A DNA stretch of 64,000 nucleotides from Verrucomicrobiota bacterium (GTDB taxonomy: Bacteria > Verrucomicrobiota > Verrucomicrobiia > Chthoniobacterales > Terrimicrobiaceae): positions 227,391 to 291,390 of the forward strand of contig JAFKMU010000047.1 of assembly GCA_017305195.1 (NCBI GenBank), read 5' to 3'. A program made the position numbers and the translations under genes. This document shows, piece by piece, positions 43,565 to 51,859 of this stretch. The notes under the pieces were generated by a model. That model ran no database searches, was not told the origin of the DNA, and was given only the letters and a program-made list of their open reading frames with translations. How positions within the stretch are numbered: position 1 is the stretch's first letter; every line of letters starts with the position of its first letter.

Positions 43565-46432
43565 TCACTGCCCGAGAGACAATTTCGCGGAATTATCAGA
43601 AAACTGATGAACCAGTCTTTCCACACTGGATTTCGCCAATTGAACGCCTTTGGTAAAAAAAGGGAGCCGATTCCCCCCAGCTCTTTTGAGCGGTGAAATA
43701 TTTTCCCACATCGCCGGACGAACGCGGACTCCCAGCGAAAATCGACTTCCCGGAGGTTGCACATCAAGAATGGCTTTACGATCCCCTTCAGGAAGCCGAT
43801 CCAAAAGGCGGACTTTGTCCGGTGTATGCAAGGCACAAGACAGGCGCCCTCGTGAGCTGGCTACATAGGCTCCTTTCGCGGCTAGATTCTCGGCGGCGAT
43901 AATAACATGGTCCGCTGTTCGTCCCTGGGCTTTATGGGAGGTCACCACATAACCGTGACACCATTGGCGAAATTCCGCGGGAATGGAGACTCCTTCTCGG
44001 CATATTATTGAGCCGTTCGGTGTAATCTTGCCAGCCGTAAGTATCTGCCCGTTCACGAGCCCGAGTTTTTTGTCATTTGCGCGAATGAGAAGTTTGTCAC
44101 CCGGAGCGACCTCAATTTTTCGAGGCCGAGCCACATCGAAGGAATCAACTTTGCGCAAATTCAACCTCATTTCCTTACCGCCAGTATCGACCACGACATC
44201 GTGATCCTCCAACCGAACAACCGCCGCGGAAACAGAGGGGCGATGGGCGGATGGCGTAAATACGATCATCTGCCCAACCTCATATCGTCGCCAATTCCTC
44301 TTTTGCTGATTGGTCCAGCGCAATGACTCGTGGACAATGACGCTCGCACCTTCCGCAGGAAGAACGCCATGTTTTTTCAGGCCGTCCCGGATTGCCTCCG
44401 TAAAACGATGGTTCTCTTCCCAGGTAAAAGAAACTGCAATGCATCGATCTAAGTCTTTCCCATGATCCGTTAGGCGCAAATAGTCCGCAGCCGCATTCTG
44501 TAGATACGCGGACTGCCCCTCCCTGATGCAGCCCATTTTATCCAACGCATTCAGTCCTCCCCGGACATTTCCCGCTGCCATTTGAGTAACTGCGGCCCGA
44601 TATTCTTCTGGAATTTGCCGGTGAATTTGGCCGACCTGACATCGGCCAATCTGGCTATGGGCCTCCAAAACGCGAAGAAAGTCCCCCGCTTCGACAGAAA
44701 TGTGCTGACGCGTGTCCCCAACAAACAGGACGCGTAAATCATGACGTTCCGCCATCCGAAGAAGTGCGGCACCCTGCCTGTTGGAATTCAGGCCCGCTTC
44801 ATCACAGATTACAATCGCTCCTTTCAGCCCATTCCACTTTTCTCCATTGCGCAAAAAATCTTCTACCGTTGTTGCGTTGGGAAACCCCTCAGCCTGCAAG
44901 ACCTTTGCGGCGGAAGTCGTCGGGGTAATGGCGAATACCGCATGGCCCGTTTCCGTCAAACCCCGCTGGACTTCCCGAAGCGTCGTGGTTTTTCCGGCAC
45001 CAGCCACGCCACGAAAACTGAACAGTCGGTCCTTTGTTGAGAGAATTTCCTTCACACATGTACGCTGTTCCTTGGAAAGGTATTTGGCTGGCAAAAACGC
45101 CGGGTTGAGCGCGACGCACTGGCTTTTGCACGCATTCACATAGGACACCGCCCATTGTTCCATGGCCAGACCCTGCCGTGTGGCGCATTCCGAGAGCAAT
45201 CCATCCTCGGGAGTAAGGCTGACCAATCCGGCTTCGCCCTCTCGAACACACTCCTTGAGTTTTTGCAAATCGTGGCTTCCCAACGAGTGATTGAGAGCTT
45301 CCGCCAAAATCTCATGTTGACTCACGACGCTTTGCCGCTCGAAGAGATGCTCCACGCTGGCGCAGAGCGCATCGCGCTCTTCACCAGCCACTAAACCGTC
45401 GGCAGGGCGTGGAATGGCCTGGCTACGCACCGCTTGCATGTGCTCCCATTCTCCCGGTTTCAACTGCTCCCGCTGTCGTGCGAGGACCGCTGGAGTCGTG
45501 ATCTCCTTTAGCCCCGGAGTACGTGTCTCCCTCGTGATCAGCGAAATTTCCCGGATGGTTGGCTCACGCCCGCGGTCCCGTTCGAATCGAGCGATTTCCC
45601 GTTCGATCTCCTCACGGCGCTTGGAAAAACGCTGGCACAATTCGTCGGAGACCCCATCGATTTCGAACCCAGTCACATTGCCGTTTCGCCGCACCTCACG
45701 GGTTTCGTAGCCGAGTTCCCGGACAGAACGTGCCAGCTCGTTTTGATAAACCTTGCCGACGTATCGCACTGCCTTGACCATCTCGAATTCGTTCAAGGCA
45801 TACCATCCGCCATTCGGCGCCTGGGTTGCATTGGCAATGACGAAATGGGTGTGCAACTGCGGATCGAGCGCCCGGCTGGCATCATGGGTGAATGCGGCAG
45901 CGCAAATATTCCCGGTGATTTCCGACCTGCGCTCGACCAGCGAGTTGTTCTGACGGGAGGCGAAACACTCCAGTTCCCCCAAGGCCAGCCGTGAAGCCTT
46001 GGTATGGGCATCCCGCAAGCGAGGGTCTTCCGCCAGCACGGCCATGATGGAAACCGACTTGGGAGCCGAGCACTGGAAATCCAGAAAAGCCACCCGATTG
46101 GAAACCGGCTTCATTTCCAGCCGAAAGTTGGCGACCTCTTGGGCCGAACCCGAACGACCATTCTTTTCCCTAAAAGCCTGATCCGCTTCAGTCAGTGTCG
46201 GCATCCGGGTGTCCTTGGTACGAGGCGTCAACCGTTCGCCAGTGCCCGGACGTTGATTGATCCGCAACGCTTCGAAGTCCGTCGTGGAAACTTCGCCTGA
46301 TAACCCCAGCGATTCCGCCCCTTTTCCGACCCACTCACCAGTGACCTTTTCCCCCTTGGCGTAATAGTCATTAGCTGAGAGATGATTGGCCAGATAGGTC
46401 GAGCCATTGCGGATTTTTGCGGAGGTGAACAT
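43565..46432 (-). CDS. MobF family conjugative relaxase-helicase (TrwC/TraI-like)
   Basis: A 955-residue protein from the ATG at 46432; a GTG at 46453 is also in frame. The relaxase domain begins MFTSAKIRNGSTYLANHL, has a tyrosine pair (NDYYAKG) near residues 23-24 and the metal-binding histidines in AFTHDASRALDPQLHTHF. The helicase part has Walker A GVAGAGKTTTL at about 475-485, Walker B ICDEAG and motif VI TSHKAQGRT. Such proteins nick oriT and unwind the transferred strand. No type IV secretion or coupling protein gene is seen, so transfer would depend on a helper. Confidence 0.92.
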   Translation of the reverse strand: MFTSAKIRNGSTYLANHLSANDYYAKGEKVTGEWVGKGAESLGLSGEVSTTDFEALRINQRPGTGERLTPRTKDTRMPTLTEADQAFREKNGRSGSAQEVANFRLEMKPVSNRVAFLDFQCSAPKSVSIMAVLAEDPRLRDAHTKASRLALGELECFASRQNNSLVERRSEITGNICAAAFTHDASRALDPQLHTHFVIANATQAPNGGWYALNEFEMVKAVRYVGKVYQNELARSVRELGYETREVRRNGNVTGFEIDGVSDELCQRFSKRREEIEREIARFERDRGREPTIREISLITRETRTPGLKEITTPAVLARQREQLKPGEWEHMQAVRSQAIPRPADGLVAGEERDALCASVEHLFERQSVVSQHEILAEALNHSLGSHDLQKLKECVREGEAGLVSLTPEDGLLSECATRQGLAMEQWAVSYVNACKSQCVALNPAFLPAKYLSKEQRTCVKEILSTKDRLFSFRGVAGAGKTTTLREVQRGLTETGHAVFAITPTTSAAKVLQAEGFPNATTVEDFLRNGEKWNGLKGAIVICDEAGLNSNRQGAALLRMAERHDLRVLFVGDTRQHISVEAGDFLRVLEAHSQIGRCQVGQIHRQIPEEYRAAVTQMAAGNVRGGLNALDKMGCIREGQSAYLQNAAADYLRLTDHGKDLDRCIAVSFTWEENHRFTEAIRDGLKKHGVLPAEGASVIVHESLRWTNQQKRNWRRYEVGQMIVFTPSAHRPSVSAAVVRLEDHDVVVDTGGKEMRLNLRKVDSFDVARPRKIEVAPGDKLLIRANDKKLGLVNGQILTAGKITPNGSIICREGVSIPAEFRQWCHGYVVTSHKAQGRTADHVIIAAENLAAKGAYVASSRGRLSCALHTPDKVRLLDRLPEGDRKAILDVQPPGSRFSLGVRVRPAMWENISPLKRAGGNRLPFFTKGVQLAKSSVERLVHQFSDNSAKLSLGQ

Positions 46433-46752
46433 GAAGTGGTTTTGACAGGTCACATGCCATGCATTAGGTGCACCCGGCCTTTCGCATAAAACATTATGAA
46501 TGTATTCCCAGCATTCCGTTGTTTTCCAGTTCTTCAGGAGGAGAGACGCAATATGTCAAACGAAGGTTTGAGGATTTTCCCCACTTTGGATGAAGCTGGA
46601 ATGACGTGCGAACTTCATCCCAAGTCATCCAAGCTTTCCGCCATTGCGGTGGGAAATTCCCCGAAAAACTTGGGATCACTTGGGATATCTTAGGATAAGC
46701 TCGCATGGCTTGCGCGTCAGTTCTGGTTGGCAGGTTCCGAAGGATCGGAACA
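46433..46752. other. Non-coding region upstream of the relaxase gene, with CTTGGGAT repeats
   Basis: This 320-base gap has two tandem CTTGGGAT copies 10 bases apart (46669-46676 and 46679-46686) and an inverted copy ATCCCAAG (46617-46624). It could hold the relaxase promoter and its operator or part of oriT. A 46-codon plus-strand frame at 46553-46693 (MSNEGLRIFPTLDEAG) follows AGGAGGAGAG, but it reads through these repeats and is not convincing as a gene. Confidence 0.45.
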
Positions 46753-47652
46753 TCACGGCGCGGCTTGCTGCCGACGCTCCTCTCGGGAAAGCGGGCGAAA
46801 ATAGATGGCGGCCCATTTGCCTTTTTTCGAGTCAAAGACCGAAACTCCATGGCCCGCCTCCATCACGAGGGCATACTCCTCGTTGTTCGGAGTCCCCCGG
46901 TCATCGACCGGATGAGTGACGCGAATTTTCGCTCCGAGAAGATCGAGTTGCTCGAAGGCTTCGCGATTCTGGGAAGAAGTTGATTCCAGAAGCCTGACCT
47001 CCTGGCGTAACTTGCGCTCGTGTTCTTGCTTCAGATACCAGAAGCAAGCACCCGTCAGGCTCAGGAATGAGATAAGCAGGCCAAGGAAGATTCCTCGAAA
47101 GTGAAATCCACGAAGTTGCCGAGCGGATTTCACCAATTCCTCGATGGCCTCCGTGACCGCCGGTGTTGTCTCTTCCAACTGCTGGCACTGGGACGCCAGC
47201 GGTTTGAGGAGAGTGGATTCGAGTTCCTCGTGAATGAGATCGACCAGCTTCTCCGTATTGACTTCCTTCCAGCCCTCGCGAACAGCCTCATCAAATTTCT
47301 CGACGGTTTGCAGAGCCTCCCGAGCTATTTGCTGGGACTTTTCCCAGGCATCCACCGTGGCCGAATTCGCCGCCTTTTGTTGAAGGAGGAACTGATCGAA
47401 GCTTTCGCGGCAAGCATGCAGCATGGCCTCCAACGGAGCGACCGCCTCCGTATGGAACCGTTTCGGAAAAGCCAGCATGTACAGGCCATGAGCTTCCATC
47501 ACCATGATGGTGCCGCTGAGAGTGTCGGCCGCTTGCGCGTTTCCAGCAAAACGATTGACAAAAAATTCCCAGGCGGCGTCTCGTTGCTGAGCTGTGGGCA
47601 AATGAGAAATAGCCGCCTTCCAGTACCGATGGTCGTCTGACTCGGCGCTCAT
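46753..47652 (-). CDS. Hypothetical protein with central membrane helix, mobility module
   Basis: A 299-residue protein. The first about 185 residues are helical and polar, with coiled-coil character (EALQTVEKFDEAVREGWKEV, LASQCQQLEETTPAVTEAIEEL). A membrane helix follows (GIFLGLLISFLSLTGACFWYL), then a C-terminal domain with VSVFDSKKGKWAAIYF. I do not recognise the family. Its start overlaps the stop of the ParA-like gene, and the relaxase gene follows, so it probably assists mobilization. Confidence 0.6.
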   Translation of the reverse strand: MSAESDDHRYWKAAISHLPTAQQRDAAWEFFVNRFAGNAQAADTLSGTIMVMEAHGLYMLAFPKRFHTEAVAPLEAMLHACRESFDQFLLQQKAANSATVDAWEKSQQIAREALQTVEKFDEAVREGWKEVNTEKLVDLIHEELESTLLKPLASQCQQLEETTPAVTEAIEELVKSARQLRGFHFRGIFLGLLISFLSLTGACFWYLKQEHERKLRQEVRLLESTSSQNREAFEQLDLLGAKIRVTHPVDDRGTPNNEEYALVMEAGHGVSVFDSKKGKWAAIYFRPLSREERRQQAAP

Positions 47653-48491
47653 GTGATGTTCTCCAGGTTGATGCCGGACACCCGGCGTTGAGCGGGACGG
47701 ACTTTCCCTGCAGCAGCCGGTTTGAGAGCTCCGGCCTTGGCTGTGGAAATCAGGTGCCCGGCAATGGCGTCAAACCGTCCGAACAAATCCGCTAGCCATT
47801 GTTCTAGAATGATGCGGTGCGCCATATCGAGCTGAACATCGGGATTGGCCAAGGCCTCGGCGGGCGACAAGCCCCGCCCAAGCTGAACTTCCCGCGAGCG
47901 GAGGTGGTTGCGCGTATCGGAAAGCAGGCTGGGAATTTCCAGTCGCTTGGCTCCATAGGAGAGCAACTCGGCCTCCAACTCGGAGCCTTGAAAAAACTTG
48001 CTGGTGGGAATTTTAACCGGGTTGCGCACGATAACCCAATCAACGGCATTCGTGAGAGTTTCGACCGTCTGCGTGATGTCGTCCATATCGGAGACCTCAT
48101 CCACCGGGTAAATGAAGACCGTCACGCGTGCGGAAACCTCCGCGCACATCTCCGGCAGCCGGACCATTTGCATGGCCCGCAGGATGGTCCGATTCATATG
48201 GGCGCTGGGATCGACCACCGTCACCTCCGCTTGCTTGATCTGGCGGAAGATTTTGATGAGTTCACCTTCGGGTTCCGGCCCTGCCTGGATAAAGTGCACC
48301 TTCTCGTAGGTGCTGCTCAGAGTGCGATTGAAAGCGTCGAGATCGAAACCATTCCACGCAATGTCGCGCCGGTTCATCCATTCGCAGCGGGCGATAGCCT
48401 CAGTGGATTTGCCGAGATTGCCTCGCGTCTGGATGGGAACGATCAAGCGGTGGAGAATGTCAGGTGATGTTGTATTTGCGTTTGGTTTCAT
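47649..48491 (-). CDS. ParA/MinD-like ATPase of the mobility module
   Basis: A 280-residue protein. The motif QTRGNLGKSTEAIA near residues 21-34 is a deviant Walker A (GK-S/T with an upstream Lys/Arg position), and EVTVVDPSAHMNRT resembles the following ParA-type region. TraL-like ParA relatives occur beside relaxase genes on mobilizable elements. The C-terminus is basic and proline-rich. It overlaps the genes on both sides, indicating one operon with the small DNA-binding-like gene upstream. Confidence 0.6.
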   Translation of the reverse strand: MKPNANTTSPDILHRLIVPIQTRGNLGKSTEAIARCEWMNRRDIAWNGFDLDAFNRTLSSTYEKVHFIQAGPEPEGELIKIFRQIKQAEVTVVDPSAHMNRTILRAMQMVRLPEMCAEVSARVTVFIYPVDEVSDMDDITQTVETLTNAVDWVIVRNPVKIPTSKFFQGSELEAELLSYGAKRLEIPSLLSDTRNHLRSREVQLGRGLSPAEALANPDVQLDMAHRIILEQWLADLFGRFDAIAGHLISTAKAGALKPAAAGKVRPAQRRVSGINLENIT

Positions 48492-48750
48492 GGGTGAGTT
48501 GTGGGGTGTTGAAGAATCCGTGCGATGGGGAAGCTTGGGAGAGGGCTGATTCCAGCGGAGGCAGCGTATAAACGCGGCGCCGTTTGGCCCGGACCTTGAC
48601 GAAGGAAAAAACGGTGTTCGCGCCGACGGGGAGATTCTTCTCGATGGTCAGAACCTCTGCGATCTTCTGGTAGCTCCAGCGCTTGGCCCGGCACTCCCGA
48701 ATGAACTCGTAGAAGGGTTCCAGCTTGGATTGGAAAGGTTTTCCGGGCAT
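48460..48750 (-). CDS. Small basic protein, possible mobilization accessory or DNA-binding factor
   Basis: A 96-residue basic protein from the ATG at 48750 (MPGKPFQSKLEPFYEFIREC); the frame extends to 48822. AKRWSYQKIAEVLTIEKN looks like a helix-turn-helix that could bind DNA, followed by RAKRRRVY. Its last codons overlap the ParA-like gene. Small proteins of this type often help relaxases bind oriT; this is inference from position. Confidence 0.55.
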   Translation of the reverse strand: MPGKPFQSKLEPFYEFIRECRAKRWSYQKIAEVLTIEKNLPVGANTVFSFVKVRAKRRRVYTLPPLESALSQASPSHGFFNTPQLTHETKRKYNIT

Positions 48751-48784
48751 ACGCGGGCTAAGTGCTCTATGCGTTGTGATCTTT

Positions 48785-49072
48785 TCAGACTGCCACTTCG
48801 CTCTCCACCGGCTTTCGCTCACTGGGCATCAGCGGCGGCAGTTCCCCGCCGACCAAGCGCGCATAAGCCTCTTCCACCGATTCCGTGGCCACCAAAAGAT
48901 CCCGGCCTTCTCGTATAATCATCAACCAGCGACCTCCCGCATAGCGGGTCGCCCACAACATACGGTCCACCAGCTTGGCTGATCCGAGCACGGCGATAAT
49001 CTGCTTTTTCGTCAAGGCCAACGGACGCATTCCGTCGATCGACACTCGCTGGAAGGAAGTTTTTGATTTCAT
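48785..49072 (-). CDS. Small hypothetical protein of the mobility module
   Basis: A 95-residue protein: ALTKKQIIAVLGSAKLVDRML followed by GRWLMIIREGRDLLVATESVEEAYARL. The first part could be a helix-turn-helix like that of excisionase or plasmid regulators, but the match is weak. A degenerate, inverted copy lies at 50366-50545. It is the first gene of the minus-strand mobility operon. Confidence 0.55.
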   Translation of the reverse strand: MKSKTSFQRVSIDGMRPLALTKKQIIAVLGSAKLVDRMLWATRYAGGRWLMIIREGRDLLVATESVEEAYARLVGGELPPLMPSERKPVESEVAV

Positions 49073-49123
49073 TACTTTACGATTTGGGAGGTTGCACTAT
49101 GGCTGAAGCTCGAGAGCGACCTG

Positions 49124-49323
49124 CTCCCGATTGGGAGCAACTTTGAGCTCGGGTTTCCGAGTCGAAGTTTGGCGAATGGTTGAAAAATTCACGGTTCTAG
49201 ATGTTGGAGGATGCTGGAAAATCGAGAACGGAATGCTCCAATTTTGGAGCAACTTCGCTTTCGGACTTCCGAATCGAGGTTTTTGCTGAATGGTCGAAAA
49301 GACTAGCCGACTCCCGTCGGGAG
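49124..49323. repeat. Diverged direct repeats headed by small palindromes
   Basis: CTCCCGATTGGGAG (49124-49137), CTCCAATTTTGGAG (49236-49249) and CTCCCGTCGGGAG (49311-49323) are palindromes. After the first two the sequence runs in parallel (GAGCAACTTNGNNNTCGG, TTCCGAATCGAGG versus TTCCGAGTCGAAG, GAATGGTNGAAAA), showing a tandem duplication of at least 65 bases with a period of 112. Iteron-like or hairpin function is possible. Confidence 0.55.
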
Positions 49324-49612
49324 ATTTGTCCAATTTTGGAAAAAAATGATTGCCTCGGTGATGGGCTTTCATTGGCCATCTTGCGGCAAGATTCTTCCGA
49401 TTCATAGCGCACACCGTAGCCTCGGAAAATGAGGACATGGCACCGAACTCGGGGCAAAATTCGCGCTGGTAAAAAAAGAACTCCGGATGACTTCATCCAT
49501 CAAACACTACGTCTCCCTCTACTGGGACGTGTTCCCGACCCGGAACAGGTTTGCTAGATCAATCCGGCAAGTCGCCTGGTTCAGCCTTCAACGCGATGCC
49601 AGGCTTTGTCAT

Positions 49613-49645
49613 GGACGGTGGAGCGGGCAAGCCGCACCACCGTCC
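49613..49645. repeat. Nested hairpin, candidate oriT element
   Basis: The outer arms GGACGGTGG (49613-49621) and CCACCGTCC (49637-49645) pair perfectly. Inside, GCGG (49623-49626) and CCGC (49632-49635) form a second short stem around GCAAG. It lies in a gene-free part of the mobility region. Relaxase nick sites are commonly beside such inverted repeats, but no nic consensus could be assigned. Confidence 0.45.
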
Positions 49646-50365
49646 ACGCGATTTCCCTCCACTTGTAGGGGTGGGCGACCATGCCGTCTTGCTTCTTTCG
49701 CTTCGCACGGCGCAATGCAGCATCGTCGCCTTGACCCGTCGAGTGCGATTCTCTCATTCGCGTAATTCTGGCAAAACAGCTCGATCTGGATGCTCCAATA
49801 GGTTCAATTTTGAAGTCCCGCCATCGCTGGCAGCAAGGTCAACGAGGGCTTCTGCCATTGGCGAGATCGTCAAGCCGGGGCGCTGTCTGGATTTGACTGA
49901 GACACATTGCCGCGGCTTGGGCGGAGACATTCCACGAATTCCGTGCCACGGTCGAACACTCGGGAGCTGTCCTGCAAACCAATGAACTCGGTCATTCCGG
50001 CGACGAAGATTTGCTGAAGTGCATCCCCTTCTGTGCAGTTATCGAGTTTCTACACACGTCGCAGACCGACGAAAATCAGCCTCCTTTCGACACCATTCGC
50101 GGGGCATTTTGAGGGCGGCACACTCTTTCCCTGCGTGCGTATTTCCGCCAAAACGCATATCCAGTGGTCCGTGCGTGATCCGGGGAAAAGTATCGTTGGG
50201 TATTTTCGTGTGATCACCTCCGGTCGGAATTGAGCGAGATCAATTTTCCGGGTAGGGAAAAAGAAAGCGGCTCCGCGGCGGGCCTTTCGTGCGCTGGTTT
50301 GTTCCCTCGACCTGAGGGGACCGCTGATTTTTGCTCCTATTGGATAAGAAACCCGGCTCGCCTCA

Positions 50366-50545
50366 TTGCTGTGCTCGGCTCTGGGTGACCGTATGCTTTG
50401 GGCGACATGCCACGCAAACGGTCGCTGGTTCAACAATATACGAGGAAGTCGATGTCTTCACCTCGACACGCAGTCAGTCGAAATCGTGTATGCACTGCTG
50501 GCTGATGGCACTACCGGCGACACAGAAGGGGCAGAGAGTGTTGAT
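50366..50545 (+). pseudogene. Inverted, degenerate copy of the small gene at 48785
   Basis: The plus-strand frame reads LCSALGDRMLWATCHANGRWF and then SVEIVYALLADG, which line up with LGSAKLVDRMLWATRYAGGRWL and SVEEAYARLVGG of the intact minus-strand gene. There is no start codon context, and the part between is disrupted. It shows a past inverted duplication in the mobility region. Confidence 0.6.
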
Positions 50546-50589
50546 GGAGCCTTGATCTAGACGCTCTTTTAAGTATCATTGGCAGTGTT

Positions 50590-50916
50590 ATGGGCCATGA
50601 TCTCATCGACAGGCGAAGCTTGGCGCTGAACCGGCTAGTGGCGGAAAAAATCCGCCGACAACCGGAGTTGATGGATTTTGTACGCAAAAACCTTGATCGC
50701 ACCTTGTGCGAACCGATTCTTTCTGAATCGTGTAAGAATGCTCTACGTGAGTGGCGCTCGATTTTTTCGCTCAAATCCTTCGATGAGATTCTCTCGATCT
50801 TGGTGGAGGATTCTTACGAGGGACAAAGACTCCGTCAGTCCACTCCCTTCACTGGTATTTTGAATCAGCGGGAGCGTCTTGAGGTTTTTCGTCGCTATGA
50901 ACAGTCAGGAGTTTGA
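50590..50916 (+). CDS. Putative antitoxin-like small protein
   Basis: A 108-residue helical, charged protein (RRSLALNRLVAEKIRRQPEL, SFDEILSILVEDSYEGQRLRQSTPF). It overlaps the following nucleotidyltransferase-like gene by 20 bases, the tight coupling expected of a two-gene toxin-antitoxin or stability system. The last part (STPFTGILNQRERLEVFRRY) resembles the end of antitoxins found beside DUF6036 proteins. The role is inferred from context. Confidence 0.6.
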   Translation: MGHDLIDRRSLALNRLVAEKIRRQPELMDFVRKNLDRTLCEPILSESCKNALREWRSIFSLKSFDEILSILVEDSYEGQRLRQSTPFTGILNQRERLEVFRRYEQSGV

Positions 50917-51514
50917 GCATATTGTTCGAGCTGCCGCAGGGATTACCGGCCAGAAAGAATTTATCATTATAGGGAGTCAGTCGATTTTGGGTAAATTTCC
51001 TGACGCGCCTCGCGTCCTGCGCAATTCGATGGAACTCGATCTTTACCCAAAGGATCATCCGGAATTGGCCGATCTAATCAGCGGTTGCTTGGGGGAATAT
51101 TCGACCTTCCATGACACCTTCAAATATTATGCGGATGGAGTAAGTCCTGCGACCGCGATCCTTCCGACAGGATGGCAGCATCGGCTCGAGCGCTTCACAA
51201 GTGAAAACACTGGCGGAGCGGTTGCCTATTGCCTTGATCCTGTTGACTTGGCATACGCCAAGTTGGCAGCAGGTCGTCCGAAGGATATTGGTTACGTGGT
51301 CGATTTGATTCGGCACCGTTTGATCAAACCTTCCGCTCTGGCGGGATTGATTGGACAAACGGAAGACTCAGCCTTGAGAGAAGTCTTGAACGAGCGCTGG
51401 CAGGTAGTTCAGGCGAAAAAGACTCCACAAGACTCCCCCACTATCGTGAGTGGCATTGAGACTCCAAGGGGGCAATCACTCGGCCACCCAAGCAGTCACA
51501 ACGGCGCGAAATAG
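50897..51514 (+). CDS. DUF6036-like nucleotidyltransferase fold protein, possible toxin
   Basis: A 205-residue protein from the ATG at 50897. IIIGSQSILGKFPDAP, LRNSMELDLYPKD, LGEYSTFHDTFKYYADGV, LPTGWQHRLERF and CLDPVDLAYAKLAAGRPKDIGYV match my knowledge of the DUF6036 family, which has a minimal nucleotidyltransferase fold. Such genes occur in pairs with a small upstream partner on mobile elements. It is the last gene before the right end of the element, a usual place for maintenance genes. Confidence 0.7.
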   Translation: MNSQEFEHIVRAAAGITGQKEFIIIGSQSILGKFPDAPRVLRNSMELDLYPKDHPELADLISGCLGEYSTFHDTFKYYADGVSPATAILPTGWQHRLERFTSENTGGAVAYCLDPVDLAYAKLAAGRPKDIGYVVDLIRHRLIKPSALAGLIGQTEDSALREVLNERWQVVQAKKTPQDSPTIVSGIETPRGQSLGHPSSHNGAK

Positions 51515-51549
51515 GAACGTGAGAGCGATATCGGCGAAGCCCCTTAAAT

Positions 51550-51573
51550 CTCGGATAAATCTCGGATAAATTG
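51550..51573 (+). repeat. Tandem repeat near the right element end, candidate integrase arm site
   Basis: CTCGGATAAAT (51550-51560) is followed directly by CTCGGATAAATTG (51561-51573). The latter is identical to 12834-12846 at the other end. It lies about 105 bases from the att core. Confidence 0.5.
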
Positions 51574-51677
51574 AGGCTGTTATTTGTCGATTCCAGTTGT
51601 TGCCTGTGAATCCTGAAATTTAGAAAAAAATCCACTCTTAACCGACTTATTTCCAAGTGTTTCCAGTCATTTCAAAG

Positions 51678-51726
51678 TGGTGCAGCCGAAGGGAGTCGAA
51701 CCCCTAACCTTCTGATCCGTAGTCAG
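51678..51726 (-). other. Attachment site, right end (3' half of the intact tRNA-Arg)
   Basis: Identical over 49 bases to 12760-12808. Because the tRNA gene is read toward the element, the element itself provides this 3' half and keeps the tRNA functional, as is usual for tRNA-targeting integrases. Confidence 0.93.
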
Positions 51727-51754
51727 ATGCTCTATCCAATTGAGCTACGGCTGC
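51678..51754 (-). tRNA. tRNA-Arg(ACG)
   Basis: Read on the minus strand: acceptor GCAGCCG pairs with CGGCTGC, the D-arm has GTAGCTCAATTGGATAGAGC, the anticodon loop CTACGGA holds anticodon ACG (51720-51718), the T-loop is TTCGACT, and CCA is encoded at 51680-51678. All stems pair. The gene is the integration target of the 39-kb element. Confidence 0.95.
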
Positions 51755-51859
51755 TTTAATAAGGGAGGGAAAGTAAAGCGAGGTTTGGGCGGAAGGTCAA
51801 ATGGGAAATTTCGGGAAATTTCCCCCTATTCGCCTGAAGCCTCCTCTTTTCGTTGGTTT

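Larger units (their letters stand above)
49073..50589. other. 1.5-kb region without a supported gene; hairpins and repeats
   Basis: Open frames on both strands are short or overlap each other, and none has a recognisable motif. The region contains three small palindromes in a diverged direct repeat (49124-49323), a nested hairpin (49613-49645) and a gene relic (50366-50545). In a mobilizable element such a stretch next to the mobility operon is a natural place for oriT or a replication origin. Confidence 0.5.

Noticed and set aside
46553..46693. 46-codon plus-strand gene preceded by AGGAGG
   Set aside because: It runs through the CTTGGGAT repeat region, has no relatives I recognise, and is as easily explained by chance.
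49124..49323. CRISPR array
   Set aside because: The repeats are few, diverged and unevenly spaced, and no cas genes are present.
49551..49985. 144-codon plus-strand frame in the mobility region
   Set aside because: It spans the nested hairpin, overlaps another open frame and has no recognisable domain.
12760..51726. Self-transmissible ICE
   Set aside because: A relaxase is present, but no type IV secretion ATPase, coupling protein or pilus assembly genes were seen, so mobilizable is the better description.
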